DNA of 56,842 nucleotides, from IMG/VR virus record IMGVR_UViG_3300033182_000318, positions 1 through 56,842 of that record. One strand, 5' to 3'. The position numbers were made by a program, and so were the translations under genes. Origin of the DNA: a virus. The notes beneath the pieces are model-generated. The model did no database searches. It worked only from the letters and a program-made list of their open reading frames with translations, and was not told the DNA's origin. Positions 33,562 through 39,771 of the stretch are shown here, piece after piece (position 1 is the first letter of the stretch; each line of letters begins with the position of its first letter).

Positions 33562-35529
33562 ATGGATTATGAAAAAATGTCCATTGAGGAATATAACGAG
33601 TTGATAGAGAGAATGGTTGAGGACACCTCAGCCAACTCTCTTGATGAAATGTCTGCTGAGGACAAACAACGTAAATCTATGGTTGATATTATCGGTCAGA
33701 GTTTTGCGAGTACATTTACTAAGGTAAATCGTATTTTACTTGGCGACTATGAAACTCAAATATTTCTTGAGGACGGTAGACAAAAAATGGTTGATGCTCC
33801 TGCATGGACAGATGGCGAGGACGTATATTTGAATAAAAGATACGTTGCGAAATCTTTTGCTAATTTGGTAGAAAGTAACCAAATTAACTTTAAGAACATA
33901 GCAGAGGTCAAAGGTCTTAACTATCATGAGTTGGCTCATATTTTCTTTACACCAAGAATGAATAGCAAGATAGCGAAAGAGGTCAGAAAAATGGCTGATA
34001 ACTTTCCTGATTATTGGTATGCGTACAACGTGTTAGAGGACTTACGAGCAGAAATGTCTATGGTTATGATATTCCCAAAAATTGTTGATTATTTTTCAAT
34101 CGCAGTTTTTAACTATATCTTAAACCAAGAGGACGGTGATGTTGCAAATTCTTATATGTTGTTAAGTGGTAGATATTTTTTACCAATCGAAACACGTATG
34201 GAAATGAGGTCATTATTCGCACAAGAATATGGCGAAAAATTCACAAAGAATATGGAACAGATTGTCGAGGACTATGTTAAAAATATCACTTATACAAACA
34301 CCCGATATCAAGAGGGCTATGACTTAATCGAAAGATTTGTCATAGAAGTGTTAAAGCCTATGAGGACAAAATCTGGTAAGGCTTTACCGAAGTGCATAGG
34401 TGGTAGTCAACACGTACATGATAAAGATGCAGGAGCAGGTCGAGGTCATTGGGGAAAGAAAACCTTACAAGGTAGTCTTTCTAAAGGTACTACAAGAGTA
34501 CAAGACCAAAAACTTGTTAAACCTTATATAGAGGAATTAATTAATGAAGTTAAGGAAACTATAGAGGACATTAAATCTAACGAAGTTACTAACTTAGGAA
34601 CGAAAGCTGGACGAGGTCAAACTGATAACCAATCGGTTAAAGATGTAAAAGCTAGTTTAGAGGAAATTATCGAAATATACGAGTCCAATCCTACTTTCAA
34701 AAATGATGTTGAAATTACTAAAAAAGATATATCAGCAAAAATTGAGAAAGCAGTTGAGGACATTAACGTTGTCGGTATTACTGCTCAACCTATGCTTGTT
34801 GCACCTTCTCCGAGTACACTTAGTCTAAAATCTCAAATTGATAGATATTTTAGACAATTAAGAATTGACTTAGAGCAAGATTGGTTACGAGGTCGTAAGA
34901 CAGGTATCGTAGATATGAACAGATTAATGAGGACACAACATCTTCCTAGAGCAGATGTTTTCAAAAAATGGAAACCTAGCGAGGAGGACGCTGCTACTAG
35001 CGAGTGTGTTATATTGCTTGATATGTCAGGCAGTATGGACAGCGTTGCGAGGTCAGCTAGTGAAGTTGTGTGGATATTAAAACAATCGTTAGATAAAATC
35101 GGTGTGAGGACTACAGTATTAGGCTTTGCAAATCAATGTTATATTATTTACAAACCTAATCAAAAAGCAATTAGAGGACAAGTTCCTGTATATGCTACTG
35201 GTGGTGGAACTCAACCCGAGTACGCATTGAAACAAGCATTAAACGTTTTACGTACAAGTGATAGAAACAACAAATTTGTTGTTGCCCTCACTGATGGTGC
35301 TTGGACAGATAGCGAAAAAGAAATCGAATTAGTTAGAGAAATTACAAAAGAGGTCGATAGTTCAAATCTCTTATTCTATGGTGGATATTTCGACATGGAG
35401 AGGGCTAAGGACAAAGACAAATATGCTTTTGGAAATTTTACTAACATTAAGCAAATAAAGAAGTTAGAGGACACTTTAGATATTGTAAAATCTATCGTTT
35501 CCGATATAACTAATAAATATATATACTAA
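33562..35529 (+). CDS. CobT-like VWA-domain protein with HExxH motif (655 aa)
   Basis: Partner of the preceding AAA+ ATPase. The N-terminal half contains LNYHELAHIFFTPRM, an HExxH that is typical of zinc metallopeptidases and also seen in CobT-like proteins. The middle is charged and helical. The C-terminal 200 residues are a von Willebrand A domain with a complete MIDAS: VILLDMSGSMDSV (D-x-S-x-S), the conserved Thr in ATGGGTQPEYAL, and VVALTDGAWTD. CobS/CobT-type complexes use ATP to remodel a bound client held through the MIDAS metal. It follows the ATPase by 15 bases with GAGAGGA as ribosome binding site, which again contains a spacer hexamer. Confidence 0.9.
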   Translation: MDYEKMSIEEYNELIERMVEDTSANSLDEMSAEDKQRKSMVDIIGQSFASTFTKVNRILLGDYETQIFLEDGRQKMVDAPAWTDGEDVYLNKRYVAKSFANLVESNQINFKNIAEVKGLNYHELAHIFFTPRMNSKIAKEVRKMADNFPDYWYAYNVLEDLRAEMSMVMIFPKIVDYFSIAVFNYILNQEDGDVANSYMLLSGRYFLPIETRMEMRSLFAQEYGEKFTKNMEQIVEDYVKNITYTNTRYQEGYDLIERFVIEVLKPMRTKSGKALPKCIGGSQHVHDKDAGAGRGHWGKKTLQGSLSKGTTRVQDQKLVKPYIEELINEVKETIEDIKSNEVTNLGTKAGRGQTDNQSVKDVKASLEEIIEIYESNPTFKNDVEITKKDISAKIEKAVEDINVVGITAQPMLVAPSPSTLSLKSQIDRYFRQLRIDLEQDWLRGRKTGIVDMNRLMRTQHLPRADVFKKWKPSEEDAATSECVILLDMSGSMDSVARSASEVVWILKQSLDKIGVRTTVLGFANQCYIIYKPNQKAIRGQVPVYATGGGTQPEYALKQALNVLRTSDRNNKFVVALTDGAWTDSEKEIELVREITKEVDSSNLLFYGGYFDMERAKDKDKYAFGNFTNIKQIKKLEDTLDIVKSIVSDITNKYIY

Positions 35530-35601
35530 ATAAATCGAGGACATTAGACCTATCGTAGATTACTGATTATCAAAATTACTCTTTATTAATTAGGAGGACA
35601 T

Positions 35602-35769
35602 ATGACACTAATGCAAATGTTTTTCAAAGATTGTGATAATTGTGGGAGTACTACAATTTGGACAAAACTTGAACAACGCAGCGAAACTCAAACTCTAGTC
35701 GAGTGCGACCAATGTGAAAGGCAGGAAATCATGCCGACTACAGTACACGAGGACGTTTTAGATGGTTGA
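35602..35769 (+). CDS. Zinc-ribbon mini-protein (about 55 aa)
   Basis: A strong AGGAGGAC ribosome binding site (containing the GAGGAC hexamer) precedes ATG; the product has KDCDNCGSTTIW and VECDQCERQE, two C-x2-C knuckles. The final bases overlap the next gene (ATG at 35762). The start may be off by two bases because I placed it by eye. Likely another nucleic-acid or protein-binding zinc ribbon of the block. Confidence 0.5.
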   Translation: MTLMQMFFKDCDNCGSTTIWTKLEQRSETQTLVECDQCERQEIMPTTVHEDVLDG

Positions 35770-36148
35770 TGACATTAAAAATATTTTAATATCGTTAAAT
35801 CTAATTCGTACACAAAAGTTATCCTTAGATGACCAAGAGAGTACATTAAAAGCTAAGTTAATGCAATACCTTAAAAATAGTGATATGAAAAGTTTTTCAA
35901 TATCACATGAGGGCTTAAACATTAAATCTACTCTAGTCAAAAATGACAGAATAGAAATTGATGAATTAGGACTTATTGAGGACTTATCTACAGAACAATA
36001 TAATAAAATTATTAAAAAATCTATAGATAAAAAATTGCTTGAAATCGCCATTAAAAATGGGGATATATCAGAGGACATAGCTAAGAAATATCTCAAAGTC
36101 AAAACAGGTAAAGACTATATAAAACTTAATGTTGAGGAGGACAAGTAA
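35762..36148 (+). CDS. Unknown helical protein (128 aa)
   Basis: Charged helical protein (LIRTQKLSLDDQESTLKAKL, later IEIDELGLIEDLSTEQYNKI) resembling siphovirus Gp157-type accessory proteins in length and style, though I cannot confirm it. The start overlaps the previous small gene by eight bases. Within it a 12-bp stem-loop (35880-35906, GTGATAT and ATATCAC arms) and ATTAAAA-ATA-TTTTAAT are embedded in coding sequence between hexamers. Confidence 0.65.
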   Translation: MVDDIKNILISLNLIRTQKLSLDDQESTLKAKLMQYLKNSDMKSFSISHEGLNIKSTLVKNDRIEIDELGLIEDLSTEQYNKIIKKSIDKKLLEIAIKNGDISEDIAKKYLKVKTGKDYIKLNVEEDK

Positions 36149-36447
36149 TGATTAATCCAATACAAAAATCCCCCTCAGCATTGAGGACTTGGGTTGATAA
36201 AAACACAAGAGAAAAAGTCTATTTACCGATTGACTTAGCGAGGTCTTTAGATGTGGATATCAAGACAGTTCGTAGATGGTTGAGAACAAAGAAAATTTTG
36301 CCTAGTTATCATTTAACGCAGGGAAAAAATTCAATACCAATATGGACTGCTGAGGACATTATCTATGTACAAAATTGGTATGTAAACAAATCAAAAGGAA
36401 AACAACCTAAATATAGAGAGGAGGTCAGTACAGATGATAACATTTAG
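36148..36447 (+). CDS. MerR/excisionase-like HTH DNA-binding protein (99 aa)
   Basis: LPIDLARSLDVDIKTVRRWL is a winged helix-turn-helix of the MerR/excisionase type, followed by the wing-like ILPSYHLTQGKNSIPIW and TAEDIIYVQNWYV. The likely role is binding DNA as a regulator or architectural protein, and it is the only plausible local candidate for recognising the GAGNNC array if the array acts as DNA. Its ATG shares a base with the upstream stop (TAATG) and is preceded by GAGGAGGAC. Confidence 0.75.
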   Translation: MINPIQKSPSALRTWVDKNTREKVYLPIDLARSLDVDIKTVRRWLRTKKILPSYHLTQGKNSIPIWTAEDIIYVQNWYVNKSKGKQPKYREEVSTDDNI

Positions 36448-36637
36448 TAGTGGCTTACATTTAGCAATTATATTCGTAATGGCTTTAGCTATGCTTTATA
36501 TACTTTTCGAGGTCTATAACGTAGTTAGGCTTTATATTGCCGAATATAAATACAACAAAGAAAAACCAATAAACATTGACTTTAACAAGAGTACAGATGT
36601 TGATGAGTTTTTCAATAATACTTACAAAACATGGTAA
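36434..36637 (+). CDS. Small membrane protein (67 aa)
   Basis: One transmembrane helix near the N-terminus (LHLAIIFVMALAMLYILFEV) and a soluble charged tail (YKYNKEKPINIDFNKSTDVD). The ATG lies inside the end of the HTH gene with AGAGGAGG upstream as ribosome binding site. Function unknown. Confidence 0.6.
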   Translation: MITFSSGLHLAIIFVMALAMLYILFEVYNVVRLYIAEYKYNKEKPINIDFNKSTDVDEFFNNTYKTW

Positions 36638-36852
36638 AAAAACCAAGTCTAAACGAGGGCGATACCATAGAACACGCTTTAACTGTTGAAACTGTTATAG
36701 CTGGTCAAAAAATATGGATAAAGACAGGAGCTACCACTACTGTGAGGACAGGCGAAAGTCCGAGTGGTGCTAGTAAACGTTTAGCCAACTTTGTAAGCAG
36801 GAGGACTTCACAACAAGTGCAAGAAATCCGAAACGCAGGTAAATCAGAGTAA
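36631..36852 (+). CDS. Unknown small protein, last gene of the block (73 aa)
   Basis: Basic protein: EHALTVETVIAGQKIWIKTG suggests beta strands, followed by ASKRLANFVSRRTSQQVQEI, an Arg-rich helix that could bind nucleic acid. The start overlaps the preceding gene by seven bases. The last GAGTAC hexamer before the terminator lies just past its stop. Confidence 0.55.
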   Translation: MVKKPSLNEGDTIEHALTVETVIAGQKIWIKTGATTTVRTGESPSGASKRLANFVSRRTSQQVQEIRNAGKSE

Positions 36853-36882
36853 TTTTGAGTACATAATTCATACGTACCTTTT

Positions 36883-36930
36883 GGGGATAGTAGTTAAATT
36901 TTATTATTTAGCTACTATCCCCATTTTTTT
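36883..36930 (+). terminator. Strong rho-independent terminator
   Basis: GGGGATAGTAG-TTAAAT pairs with ATTTAG-CTACTATCCCC over 17 positions (one G-U) around a six-base loop, followed by a T-tract. It ends the rightward block and, with the A-tract upstream, could also stop transcripts coming leftward from the terminase gene. Confidence 0.9.
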
Positions 36931-37496
36931 TTGTGCTCTTTTTTTTGAGATAGAACCCCCCCAGCAGCCCACAAAAAAAAGAGTGCATTTTTCAGTTTTC
37001 ATGACACACCCAGCAGAGAAATATCAGAATATTGAGAACAATTTTTGTTAAATTCCCACGGAGGCTAGGCTTCCAAAGAGAACAGATTTGCTTCGCTGCC
37101 ATTAAATTATGTTCTCTTTTCTTCTAATTCTCGCCATCTGGCTTTTGCAAGAAACTGTGCTCGGGAAGGAAGGAGTGAATTTTTGAGATGCTCTCATTTT
37201 TTTTTCACCCAAGGGGGAATGTCAGGAAAAAATAAAGAGCTCACCAAACACCAACCCCACCTCCATCTTCAAAAAAAAAAAGTACTCAGAACCCATCTCA
37301 GCATCATTTTTGCTCTCTTTTTTTAGTGCGAACCGTTTGCAAGAAGAATTGTCCTCTTTTTTTTACGCAACATAATAAATGTCCTCGTTTTTTGAAAATA
37401 CACCTTTAAGGGCACTTTAAAAATGCACTCGGAACTTTCAAAACTTCCACAAATGAAAAATGATATTTTTGACTAACTATATAAGAGTGCGAAAGT
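36931..37496. other. Non-coding, homopolymer-rich spacer with paired GAGNNC motifs
   Basis: No gene seen. Long A and T runs alternate with GAGNNC or its complement (36934, 36981, 37034, 37077, 37110, 37158, 37191, 37230, 37282, 37312, 37351, 37381, 37425, 37495), now mostly on the minus strand, the sense strand of terminase read-through. Several pair: AAAGAGAACA with TGTTCTCTTT (about 37072-37116), and GCTCTTTTTTTT with AAAAAAAAGAG (about 36936-36983). It may act as a bidirectional termination zone and a continuation of the hairpin array. Confidence 0.5.
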
Positions 37497-38882
37497 TTAA
37501 AGACTCCAAGGACTTTTCTCACGAACAAAATCAATTAATGGTGCTAACGCTTCAAACTTAAATCCACGTTCTGCCCATGCTAAAGCCATAGCAACCATAC
37601 TGTCAGGTGTGTGACCATTTCCAAAGATATCATCAAAACCAGCATATTTATGGTCTTGATACATACTTTCTATCATTGGACTTTGAATTAATCCACGCTC
37701 ACACGCAGAAATATATTCAGAAAATAAATTCTTTTTATTACTTCCAGTAATTACATAAGGAATTGAATCAACTGTTATATAATCTTCTACTACATTACCA
37801 ATACCAGTAGCATCATGAACTAATTTACCAGGATATTTAGCTAATCTTTGTTCAGCTTTTGCTACCATATCTCCCCAAGGTTCACGGTGTGTTCTTTCAA
37901 AAGCAACTACACGCCAAGGCTCAACATCAGTTCTTAATGTAACTATAACTGTACAATCTCTTTGTTTCGCCCAGTCCACTCCAGTTATGTAAGTGCCCTC
38001 CCCCATATATTTTTCGAACTGGTATTCTACACCGACTTCTCCAGAAACCTTATCGTGTGTTTGTAATGAAAACATTTCATCAACTTTCTCTGCTTCTATA
38101 GCTCTACCTTCAAATGAAGGCTCTTGCATATCAAACTCTATATCCCACATAGCTTGTGAAACTTCACTTCTTTTTCTTTCTACTTCAGAAGGTTCTAACC
38201 AACCATGTGGTTTAACTGTTTCTCTCCAACACCATTCATATACTGGATAACCTTTTTCTTTTGCTCGTCTAAGCATTTCTGTCATAGTTTTATCTGGATA
38301 TTGGTGTGTAGAAGAAGCAACTGTTTGTGTTTGAATACCATTCTTAGCCATTGGCTGTCCCTGTGCTGCTTCTAAGATATCTAGCTCCATTTCATCTATC
38401 TCATCTAGTCTTAATCTTTGTGGGTGCTGACCACGAACAGACCTTTGTGAAGCTGTTAAAGCTCTAATCCAAGCTCCTGAAGTTAAATTAGTTGAATATT
38501 TGTTTGGTGCATCTACTAAAAGACCTGTAGGTGCGTTTTTATGTGCCCATGCTTCTAAAGATATTTCATAAACACGAAGTGATTGTGCTGCTGAACCTCC
38601 TAGTACTGTTACCTGAGCTCCTAAAGTTACTGCTTCCGTCAAGGCTAATAATCCTAAAGTATTAGTTTTTCCTCCCATACCACGACTAGCTTTCCAAATA
38701 GAAAAAGGATGCCTACCGAAGTAAGCATCAGCGAATGCCTCAAATGGAGATTGGTGGTGTGGACAAATAGATGTTCTTGGTATGGATATTCCCCATAATA
38801 AACGAACTACTTCCCATAATTCATCATCATCTTGGGGTGGTCTGCCTAGAATTAGCTGTTTTTTTGTTTCTGTTTGTTCCAT
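37497..38882 (-). CDS. terL: Terminase large subunit (461 aa)
   Basis: Packaging ATPase-nuclease. ATPase part: WKASRGMGGKTNTLG (Walker A-like), LRLDEIDEMELD (Walker B), and TQTVASSTHQYPDKT (coupling motif). Nuclease part: YITGVDWAKQRDCTVIV (first acidic residue), LVHDATGIGNVVEDYI, and a C-terminal Asp (GHTPDSMVAM). Length is usual. The ATG is only about five bases downstream of a predicted transcription start (see 38894-38899), with no ribosome binding site, so the mRNA may be leaderless, a common feature in Actinobacteria. Confidence 0.9.
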   Translation of the reverse strand: MEQTETKKQLILGRPPQDDDELWEVVRLLWGISIPRTSICPHHQSPFEAFADAYFGRHPFSIWKASRGMGGKTNTLGLLALTEAVTLGAQVTVLGGSAAQSLRVYEISLEAWAHKNAPTGLLVDAPNKYSTNLTSGAWIRALTASQRSVRGQHPQRLRLDEIDEMELDILEAAQGQPMAKNGIQTQTVASSTHQYPDKTMTEMLRRAKEKGYPVYEWCWRETVKPHGWLEPSEVERKRSEVSQAMWDIEFDMQEPSFEGRAIEAEKVDEMFSLQTHDKVSGEVGVEYQFEKYMGEGTYITGVDWAKQRDCTVIVTLRTDVEPWRVVAFERTHREPWGDMVAKAEQRLAKYPGKLVHDATGIGNVVEDYITVDSIPYVITGSNKKNLFSEYISACERGLIQSPMIESMYQDHKYAGFDDIFGNGHTPDSMVAMALAWAERGFKFEALAPLIDFVREKSPWSL

Positions 38883-38893
38883 AATTAGTTAAA

Positions 38894-38899
38894 ATTATA
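38894..38899 (-). promoter_or_regulatory. Extended -10 promoter element upstream of terL
   Basis: On the minus strand TGGTATAAT gives a perfect TATAAT with an extended TG-N. No good -35 is present. The predicted start near 38887 lies about five bases before the terminase ATG, implying a leaderless or nearly leaderless message. Confidence 0.5.
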
Positions 38900-38903
38900 C
38901 CAC

Positions 38904-38956
38904 AGGTGATTTCAATAGCGTAGTGGAGGTAAACAGGAAACACTATGAAATCACCT
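38904..38956. promoter_or_regulatory. 11-bp inverted repeat between divergent terL and JAMM genes
   Basis: AGGTGATTTCA and TGAAATCACCT are exact complements 31 bases apart, with an inner TAGTG/CACTA pair. The location directly upstream of the terL -10 element suggests an operator or a transcript-level switch for the divergent pair. Confidence 0.6.
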
Positions 38957-39002
38957 AAATGTGTTATTATTATTGTAGCAATATATAAAGAAAGGGCTAC
39001 TT

Positions 39003-39413
39003 GTGTCAGATATTGAACTAACTAGCACGGTTTATGTGCCAGATAACTTAGCTGAATATGATAAATATTTAGTAGAGTTTTATTGTGATATTCCTTATGA
39101 TTATGATAATCCTACCGAAGAACAAGTGTTCTTTTGTTTAGGTCATTGGGATAATGAAGAAGTTTTATATATTAAAAAAGTTGTACCAATAAAAAACATA
39201 GCGGAGGATAAACAAAATAAATTTGAAGTTAATCCTCTCGACTATGAAAAATATTCTAATTTATTAGTTGCTATAATTCACACACATCCTAATAATAATG
39301 TTTTTCCTTCAGATGAAGATATTAAACACTTACCTAAAGATGTTATTGGTGGTATCTATCAACCTACAACAAACCACGTTATATGGTGGAATGCTTATAA
39401 ATTAGATTTATAA
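39003..39413 (+). CDS. JAMM (Mov34/MPN-like) metalloprotease (136 aa)
   Basis: A stand-alone JAB1/MPN domain. IIHTHPNNNVFPSDEDIKHL contains the full JAMM motif H-x-H-x7-S-x-x-D that binds catalytic zinc in isopeptidases; an upstream Glu in the first strand is plausible (LVEFYCDIP). Phage tail proteins of the gpK type fuse this domain to NlpC, but here it stands alone, on the opposite strand to its neighbours and away from tail genes. It could process a tail protein or remove ubiquitin-like tags. It begins with GTG at 39003 after GAAAGGG. It is convergent with 39415-39735. Confidence 0.8.
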   Translation: MSDIELTSTVYVPDNLAEYDKYLVEFYCDIPYDYDNPTEEQVFFCLGHWDNEEVLYIKKVVPIKNIAEDKQNKFEVNPLDYEKYSNLLVAIIHTHPNNNVFPSDEDIKHLPKDVIGGIYQPTTNHVIWWNAYKLDL

Positions 39414-39414
39414 A

Positions 39415-39735
39415 TTAGCCTCTTTTTGTTCTTCTAGCTGGTGTTGGTGTAGTTTTTAAAGGACCACGCTTTGAAGCAGCAGCTCTAACAGCAGCTACGT
39501 TACTTCTAGCAGTAATACTTTGTGCCCTTAAAATGTTTCTAGCTCTTGTTTTAGCTCTTGCACCTTTGTTAGGGTCATTAACTGTAGCCTGTGCATTTGT
39601 TAATTGCTTGAACTTTGTTGCTCTTGCAGAACCAGCTTTGAAAGGGTTTCTTTTACTACCTCTAGCTCTTTGTTGTGCAGAACGTGTTGCACCAGAACCA
39701 GACCCAGCACCTTTAATTGTAATTACATTATTCAT
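39415..39735 (-). CDS. Highly basic Ala/Arg/Lys-rich protein (106 aa)
   Basis: Low-complexity basic protein (GSARATKFKQLTNAQATVND; SITARSNVAAVRAAASKRGP; ending PTPARRTKRG) with almost no acidic residues. This looks like a histone-like or internal virion DNA-binding protein; nothing more specific can be said. It ends one base from the stop of the convergent JAMM gene. Confidence 0.6.
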   Translation of the reverse strand: MNNVITIKGAGSGSGATRSAQQRARGSKRNPFKAGSARATKFKQLTNAQATVNDPNKGARAKTRARNILRAQSITARSNVAAVRAAASKRGPLKTTPTPARRTKRG

Positions 39736-39771
39736 AGTAAGAACAATAGTTAGTGAAAAAACAAACGCAAG

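Larger units (their letters stand above)
32596..35568. repeat. 23-nt perfect inverted repeat bracketing the CobS/CobT-like pair
   Basis: Arms at 32596-32618 and 35546-35568 are exact reverse complements over 23 bases (core CTACGATAGGTCT against AGACCTATCGTAG). Just inside them GTCCTCG (32621-32627) faces CGAGGAC (35536-35542), extending the pairing after a small asymmetry. The arms enclose both large genes of the block and little else, so an RNA helix here would close a 2.9-kb domain; a DNA-level alternative is an invertible or mobile segment, but no recombinase is seen. Confidence 0.85.
30657..37500 (+). repeat. Quasi-regular array of GAGNNC hexamers with hairpins between them
   Basis: Reading by eye I find about 91 plus-strand hexamers of the GAGNNC type between 30657 and 36862, mostly GAGGAC, then GAGTAC, GAGGTC and GAGGGC, plus about ten reverse ones. 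Successive sites from 32101 to 36857 are 37-112 bases apart, centring near 60, with no clusters. Sites lie in all three codon frames (GAG-GAC as Glu-Asp, nAG-GAn-type, and nnG-AGG-ACn as Arg-Thr), so the nucleotide sequence itself is selected. From 36930 to 37500 the hexamers continue at closer spacing, mainly reversed. Most intervals hold a short perfect stem-loop. Elsewhere in the window a sampled kilobase has about one or none. Confidence 0.8.

Noticed and set aside
32596-35568. Transposon or integron cassette with terminal inverted repeats
   Set aside because: No transposase or integrase, no target duplication visible, and the hexamer array runs through the borders unchanged.
30657-36862. 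CRISPR array or other direct-repeat array
   Set aside because: Only six degenerate bases recur, spacers hold genes, and stems differ in sequence; there is no repeat of CRISPR length and no cas1.
30657-36862. Hexamers explained as Shine-Dalgarno sequences
   Set aside because: Some GAGGAC sites do precede start codons, but most lie inside genes far from any start, and GAGTAC or GAGTCC variants would not pair with the anti-SD.
30657-36862. Hexamers as Chi-like sites or restriction motifs of the whole phage
   Set aside because: A genome-wide role predicts spread across the window; the motif is concentrated in this block and rare in the other parts I sampled.
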